Position numbers and translations under genes: made by a program. Shown here piece after piece: positions 44,504 to 48,061 of a stretch of DNA of 48,061 bases (positions within the stretch are counted from its first letter, which is position 1; each line of letters starts with the position of its first letter). The stretch covers positions 1-48,061 of the forward strand of contig JAJZQX010000021.1 of the NCBI GenBank assembly GCA_021806645.1, given 5' to 3'. The stretch is from Myxococcales bacterium (lineage in GTDB: Bacteria > Myxococcota > Myxococcia > Myxococcales > Anaeromyxobacteraceae). The notes under the pieces are model-generated. The model made no database searches. It worked only from the letters and a program-made list of their open reading frames with translations, and was not told the origin of the DNA.

Positions 44504-45550
44504 TCACCCGATCTCGTACCAGGCGCCGCGGCCGGCCCCGAGCAGACGCAGGCGACCTGCCTCGGTGAGCTGACGGAGGTGGAGCTTGACCGTGTTGCGG
44601 TTGGCGCCGGTCAGCTTCACGGCCGAGGCGACCGTGAGCCGGCCATGCTCCTTGGCCAGGCGCAACAGCGACTCGTCGAGCGCGGGGAGGGCGGCCATGA
44701 GCTGCTCCCGCTCCACCTTCCGCTCGAGGACCTGCCTCTGCTGCGAGAGGCAGCGCAGGAAGAAGGCAAGCCACTCGCCGAGCCGCTTCTCGCCCTTGTC
44801 GAGCGGGGACTGGGCTCGCCTCAAGGTCCGGTAGTACTCGTCCTTGTTCTCCTCGATGACCCGCTCCAGGGAACTGAAGGGCGCGTACTCGTAGCCCGCG
44901 CGCAGTAGGAGGAGGGTGGTGAGCACCCGCGACAGCCGTCCGTTGCCGTCCTGGAAAGGATGGATGGCGAGGAAGCGGACCGTGAAGGTCCCGATGACCA
45001 GCAGGGGGTGGAGTTCACCGGCCTCCAGGGCCTGACGAGTCCAGCCGACCAGTCCCTCCATCTGGCGCGGGGTGTCGAAGGGGCTGGTGGTCTCGAACAC
45101 GACCCCCAGACTCTTCCCGTCCGGCGCGAAGGCCTCGACGTGGTTGGGGAGCTTCTTGTAGTGGCCGCGGTGGCGCTGGTCTCTGGTCGAGTGCCGGAGC
45201 AGGAGGTCGTGCAGCTGCTTGAGGTGGTTCTCGGTGAGGCTGAGCTCGCGCCAGGACTCGAAGACCAGCTCCATGGCCGCGGCGTAGCCGGCCACCTCCT
45301 GCTCATCGCGGGACCGGAAGGAGCGGACGTCGATCCTGGAGAGGAGCCGGTCCACTTCGGCGTCGGAGAGCTTCGCTCCCTCGATGCGGGTCGAGGAGCC
45401 GACCGACTCGATGGTCGCCACCCGGCGCAGCGCCGAGAGCCGGTCGGGCGCCATTCGGCCGAGCGCCTGCCACCGTCCCTTGAACTCGTCGAGCGAGGCG
45501 ATGAGGCGCAGGAGCGCTGGCGTGATGGTGAGCGAGGAGAGCGGGTCCAT
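44504..45550 (-). CDS. fic: Fic-domain AMP-transferase, class II (self-inhibited)
   Basis: 348 residues from the ATG at 45550. The catalytic motif HPFQDGNGRLSR (197-208) is a perfect HPFx(D/E)GNGRxxR. An inhibitory-helix motif STRIEG (53-58) matches (S/T)xxxE(G/N) and lies N-terminal, which defines class II Fic proteins. The N-terminal domain resembles Fic_N, and a C-terminal winged helix (LTVASAVKLTGANRNTVKLH) suggests DNA binding or self-regulation. Such enzymes typically transfer AMP from ATP to Ser/Thr/Tyr of target proteins and are held off by the inhibitory glutamate. The target is unknown. The promoter found 12-39 bases upstream rules out the longer start at 45589. Confidence 0.92.
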   Translation of the reverse strand: MDPLSSLTITPALLRLIASLDEFKGRWQALGRMAPDRLSALRRVATIESVGSSTRIEGAKLSDAEVDRLLSRIDVRSFRSRDEQEVAGYAAAMELVFESWRELSLTENHLKQLHDLLLRHSTRDQRHRGHYKKLPNHVEAFAPDGKSLGVVFETTSPFDTPRQMEGLVGWTRQALEAGELHPLLVIGTFTVRFLAIHPFQDGNGRLSRVLTTLLLLRAGYEYAPFSSLERVIEENKDEYYRTLRRAQSPLDKGEKRLGEWLAFFLRCLSQQRQVLERKVEREQLMAALPALDESLLRLAKEHGRLTVASAVKLTGANRNTVKLHLRQLTEAGRLRLLGAGRGAWYEIG

Positions 45551-45561
45551 GGCTACCCGCG

Positions 45562-45589
45562 AATATACCCATTCATGACCGATACGCAA
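45562..45589 (-). promoter_or_regulatory. Promoter and operator of fic
   Basis: On the minus strand TTGCGT (45589-45584), a 16-bp spacer and TATATT (45567-45562) are followed by 11 bases and the ATG. The 5' leader would be about five bases. TACCCG and CGGGTA half-sites flank the promoter, an inverted pair well suited for autoregulation by the Fic winged helix. Confidence 0.65.
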
Positions 45590-45644
45590 AACGGGTATGA
45601 GCGGCTACGGCCATGGGTGGCTTCAGCCAAGGACCGGGTTGGCG

Positions 45645-45733
<89 letters not shown>

Positions 45734-45745
45734 GGTCCGGGTAGG

Positions 45746-45840
45746 ATAGGGACAAACGTAACACGGAGGCCGTCATGCCCAAGACCGTCGAGACCTACCG
45801 GACCACCAAGGCCCTGCGCGAGTTGGTGCGGCGCGCGGCC
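45746..45840 (+). repeat. Duplicated 5' end of antitoxin 2 (copy 2, intact gene)
   Basis: Partner of 44189-44283. It carries the shared leader ATAGGGACAAACGTAACAC and the first codons of the intact antitoxin. Conservation of the leader suggests it holds the promoter or operator. Confidence 0.85.
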
Positions 45841-46038
45841 AAGGTGGTCGACAAGCGACCCTCAGAGTTCCTGAGGCAAGCCGCCGAGGAGAAGGCGCGG
45901 GCGGTCCTGCGCGACGCGGCGGGCGAGAACCTTCGCAGCCTTCTGGCGCGCCTACCTCCTGGTCGTGCTGCCAGCGAGGCTGTGGCCGAACGGCTCGGCG
46001 AGAAGGCCGCCCAGGCGGCGAGGAAGGGCGGCGCGTGA
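45775..46038 (+). CDS. Antitoxin of PIN pair 2
   Basis: 87 residues. MPKTVETYRTTKALRELVRR is followed by KRPSEFLRQAAEEKARAVLR, which has an RHH-like N-terminus and a helical Ala/Arg-rich tail. GGAGG lies seven bases before the ATG. The stop overlaps the toxin start (GTGAG/ATG region, four-base overlap), the usual antitoxin-first order. Its 5' end is duplicated at 44189-44283. Confidence 0.8.
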   Translation: MPKTVETYRTTKALRELVRRAAKVVDKRPSEFLRQAAEEKARAVLRDAAGENLRSLLARLPPGRAASEAVAERLGEKAAQAARKGGA

Positions 46039-46460
46039 GGGTCGTCATCGACTCGTCGGTTGTCGTGGCCGCGCTGGCCACACCCAACCCGGAGTCGGCG
46101 TCCCGCGTGGTGCTCGCCGCGGTTGCGGCTGGGGTCGTGGAGCTGGTCATCACCGACGAGTTGGAGGCCGAGTACCGCCGTGCCGTCGAGTACCCGCAGG
46201 TCAGGCGCTACGCTGCCAAGGTCGACCGGCAGGGGTTCGTCGATGCCATCGTGGCTTCGGCCGGGCGGGTCGAGGCCGGCTCTGCTGCTGGCTCGGTACC
46301 CGCCGACCCCGGAGACGACAAGGTGGTGGCGGCCGCCTTGGCGGGTCGGGCGGCCTTCGTCGTGACGCTGCACCGCCACCTGCTCGAGCTTGGCGGGCTC
46401 GCGGGCGTCCTGGTCCTGAGGCCAGGCGACTTCTTGCGGGAACTGCGGGCGACGCACTGA
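46035..46460 (+). CDS. PIN-domain toxin (type II TA), pair 2
   Basis: 141 residues from a GTG at 46035. It is a PIN_3-type protein: VVIDSSVVVAAL (first Asp), TDELEAEYRRAV (Glu), ADPGDDKVVAAAL (Asp pair), then FVVTLHRHLLELGG. Relatives usually read VTGDRHLLEL there, so the fourth acidic residue is replaced (GD to LH). This could weaken or abolish RNase activity while leaving the antitoxin contact. It shares only low similarity with toxin 1, so the two pairs are not a recent duplication. Confidence 0.83.
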   Translation: MRVVIDSSVVVAALATPNPESASRVVLAAVAAGVVELVITDELEAEYRRAVEYPQVRRYAAKVDRQGFVDAIVASAGRVEAGSAAGSVPADPGDDKVVAAALAGRAAFVVTLHRHLLELGGLAGVLVLRPGDFLRELRATH

Positions 46461-46616
46461 TTGGTCCGGGCTGGACCTCGCCGAGAGCAATGCAGCGGTC
46501 ACAGTCTGGTGGGGAGGTGGACCCAAGGCATTCGAGCCGCCGTTCAGATCCGACAGCAGGACTTGATTGCAGTGACTGGGGACCATTGATTCAGGCAGGC
46601 GGCCCCGAACCCCCTG

Positions 46617-46929
46617 TCAATGGGCCAGCTGGTGGTCACCGATGGTGAACGGCTGGTCCGGGTGCCTGGTGTTCCAGGTGTTGACCACGTCCAGCAGGTC
46701 GCCGTTGCTGGGGAAGAGCGGAAGCCCAGCCGACGCCGATCACGGCCCACCCCGCGGTCCGGCGCGTAGCCAATCGATCGGCCATCGGTCCCACCGCCTG
46801 GTCGCTCTTCACCAGCTCCGCGAGGTGGTCGACGTCCTTGACGTAGATGGTGGCGCGAAGATCCGGCGCCTTGGCCGGTCCAGGAGCCATCACCGCAGCA
46901 CTCAACCCTGCCGGGGAGGCGGTTGACAC
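46617..46929 (-). pseudogene. Frameshifted remnant of an unknown protein
   Basis: Two overlapping frames join near 46735. The first reads DLRATIYVKDVDHLAELVKS and ADRLATRRTAGWAVIGVG. The second continues LPLFPSNGDLLDVVNTWNTR and HPDQPFTIGDHQLAH before a stop at 46617. Both halves look like real protein, and a one-base indel explains the break. A membrane helix (AGWAVIGVG-GLPLF) may span the join. Family not recognised. Confidence 0.55.
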
Positions 46930-47003
46930 GACCGCTGGAGCAGGAGCGGTGGCGACCGGGAAGGTCAGGTCATGCTCCTCGATCCAGCCGGCCCGCCCAT
47001 CGG

Positions 47004-47075
47004 CGAGCCGACCGACTCGATGGTCGCAACCCGGCGCATGGCCGAGAGCCGGTCGGGCGCCAGCCGGCCGAGGGC
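47004..47075 (-). pseudogene. fic gene fragment
   Basis: About 70 bases match the fic gene at 45395-45468 with roughly 90% identity. Translated on the minus strand they give ALGRLAPDRLSAMRRVATIE plus SVGS, equal to Fic residues 29-52. The match ends just before the inhibitory STRIEG motif. It is a leftover of a second fic copy. Confidence 0.8.
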
Positions 47076-47106
47076 TACGTCAGGAGCCTGCGCACACAGG
47101 GTGCAG

Positions 47107-47412
47107 TTACGAGGCGTGCCGCACCCAGTCGATGATGGCGGCCCGGAGCGCCGAGTGCAGGGTGAGTCCCTGGGCTTTGGCCTGCTTCTCGAGCTGCCTC
47201 CAGACAGGGGCAGGGAACCTGATGGACCGCGGCTGGGTCGGGCCTGTCTCGGTGCCCTTCTTCGGCCGACCCCGGCGGACGTGGACGATGCCTTCCGCTG
47301 CGACGCGGGCCGCGTAGGGGTTGCGACGGACCTTGGCCAGAGCGAAGTCGACCTCCGGGATCTCGCGGAGCGAGGCCTTCGACGGCTCCCTGGGCTTACT
47401 CACCTTCTTCAT
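47107..47412 (-). CDS. brnA: BrnA-type antitoxin
   Basis: 101 residues from the ATG at 47412 (GAGAGGAGA upstream). The C-terminal half, PRSIRFPAPVWRQLEKQAKA then QGLTLHSALRAAIIDWV, is a ribbon-helix-helix fold, and RRGRPKKGTETGPTQ is the usual BrnA linker. BrnA binds BrnT and represses the shared promoter. Its start overlaps the end of the broken brnT gene by 17 bases, the normal toxin-first BrnTA order. With its toxin frameshifted it may now be an orphan antitoxin. Confidence 0.8.
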   Translation of the reverse strand: MKKVSKPREPSKASLREIPEVDFALAKVRRNPYAARVAAEGIVHVRRGRPKKGTETGPTQPRSIRFPAPVWRQLEKQAKAQGLTLHSALRAAIIDWVRHAS

Positions 47413-47664
47413 CGCGTCTCCTCTCATGGAACGTGGCGCGGCGCGCGCTGACGAGCCGGATGGTGTCGTCGTTCAGTTCGATGTGGACCACCATCAGCAC
47501 CCGCAGCGGTCTGACAGGCCGAGGAGCAGCGTGCGCTCCTCGTGGGCCGCGTCCAGGATGACCAGCGCGAGCGGGTCGGCGAAGACGGTCGCGGCCTCCC
47601 CGAAGATCACGCCGTGCTTCTTCGCGTTGGAGGCGGCCTTGCGAGGGTCCCAGGTGAAGTTCAC
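47396..47664 (-). pseudogene. brnT: BrnT-type toxin, frameshifted
   Basis: From a GTG at 47664 the frame reads VNFTWDPRKAASNAKKHGVI, FGEAATVFADPLALVILDAA and HEERTLLLGLSDR, the BrnT RNase fold. It then stops at 47494. The second frame continues LRVLMVVHIELNDDTIRLVS then ARRATFHERRRDEEGE to a TAA at 47396, which completes BrnT. A one-base loss near 47508 (within GACCGCTGCGG) accounts for it. The intact length would be about 90 residues, normal for the family. Either the toxin is dead or this is a sequencing error. Confidence 0.82.
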
Positions 47665-47671
47665 CGAGTCA

Positions 47672-47700
47672 AGTGTAACACTCTAAGGACCGTGGCACAA
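47672..47700 (-). promoter_or_regulatory. Sigma70-like promoter of brnTA, leaderless
   Basis: TTGTGC (47700-47695), a 17-bp spacer and TACACT (47677-47672) are followed by seven bases and the GTG start. The geometry and -10 box are the same as for PIN pair 1. The palindrome GTGTTACAC overlaps the -10 box and is a probable BrnA operator. Confidence 0.65.
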
Positions 47701-47782
47701 GCCGGACGGTTCGTATCAAGGAGCCTGATCCACGCTTTCGAACGAACGATCCACCTGGTGGACCATGGTGGCGCGCAAAGGC

Positions 47783-47816
47783 GAAGGCCGCGAACCCGTG
47801 AGGATCCGCGGCCTTC
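47783..47816 (-). terminator. Hairpin downstream of the tRNA-Pro fragment
   Basis: A perfect 10-bp stem GAAGGCCGCG/CGCGGCCTTC with a 14-base loop lies six bases after the tRNA 3' end on the minus strand, followed by a short CCTTT. It is probably the native tRNA-Pro terminator carried along with the fragment. Confidence 0.65.
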
Positions 47817-47819
47817 AGT

Positions 47820-47863
<44 letters not shown>

Positions 47864-47951
47864 GTGCGCCCGGGGGGTTTGGCAGGCGATGCACGCGGTT
47901 GCAAGGTCTTGCCGAGGCAGGGGATTCGGGTAGCTGCGGGTACCGGCCCAT

Positions 47952-48035
47952 GCCGATCACTGATTCCGGAGCAAGCCGATCACCCATTCCGGAGGAAGCC
48001 GATCACCGATTCCGGAGCAAGCCGATCGCTGAACG
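47952..48035 (+). repeat. 23-bp tandem repeats, IS21-like element end
   Basis: Three adjacent 23-bp units begin GCCGATCAC and contain ATTCCGGAG (47952-47974, 47975-47997, 47998-48020), plus a partial fourth unit to 48035. They differ at two or three positions each. Short repeats with GATCAC and ATTCCGG are seen at IS21-family ends (from memory, not searched). The rest of the element would lie beyond the window. Confidence 0.7.
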
Positions 48036-48061
48036 CATGACCCGGTAGCCAGCCTCAGGGC

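Noticed and set aside
47952-48035. CRISPR-like array
   Set aside because: The 23-bp units abut directly with no spacers.

Overview
The window is GC-rich bacterial DNA. Gene style suggests a deltaproteobacterium/myxobacterium, possibly an Anaeromyxobacter relative: a Ser/Thr kinase fused to a TolB-like domain and TPRs, a CheB-CheR-PAS-histidine kinase hybrid, a homodimeric AceE, and very large CoA-activase fusions. This lineage call is inference from gene content; no rRNA gene or phylogenetic marker is present. LAYOUT. 1-1.2 kb is sparse, with one probable small lipoprotein. 1.2-6.3 kb (minus strand) is an aceE-aceF-hom operon: pyruvate dehydrogenase E1 and E2 with homoserine dehydrogenase. 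6.5-10.8 kb is a 1425-residue activase/dehydratase-like fusion. It faces a divergent membrane Ser/Thr kinase (10.8-13.2 kb). A two-CBS-domain protein follows. 13.8-21.8 kb (minus strand) is a seven-gene branched-chain/aromatic acid uptake and activation operon: livG, acyl-CoA ligase, livH, livM, binding protein, livF, PaaK-type ligase. 22.0-25.7 kb is the CheB/CheR sensor hybrid. 25.9-27.3 kb holds a small lipoprotein and a tightly overlapped three-gene envelope operon. 27.3-34.7 kb is accessory DNA. It has a lipoprotein and two related beta-barrel genes pointing away from each other around a wrecked nest of mobile elements: a split IS4-type transposase, a ParB-like fragment, a four-copy GGCGCGTGAC repeat array and an IS256-type transposase. 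Next come an unrecognised HTH/coiled-coil gene and a third barrel gene without a signal peptide. 34.7-43.3 kb returns to core genes: an EamA transporter, a small membrane protein, araC-creD, and a leucine-catabolic operon (isovaleryl-CoA dehydrogenase, then both subunits of methylcrotonyl-CoA carboxylase). 43.3-48.06 kb is a dense defence/toxin mosaic and probably the edge of a genomic island. It has an HTH fragment, two complete PIN toxin-antitoxin pairs, a class II Fic protein, a frameshifted brnT with intact brnA, duplicated fragments of the second antitoxin and of fic, and an 87-base, almost pure G tract. It ends in a tRNA-Pro 3' half with a terminator hairpin and 23-bp tandem repeats resembling an IS21-type end. 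HOW IT WORKS TOGETHER. The core genes handle acetyl-CoA and propionate-like carbon flow (PDH, acid uptake and CoA activation, leucine breakdown). The most unusual part is the right-hand 4.8 kb. There, three modules (PIN pair 1, fic, brnTA) have recognisable sigma70-like promoters placed so close to the start codon that the mRNAs should be leaderless or nearly so. Pieces of two modules are repeated in a way that records past rearrangement.
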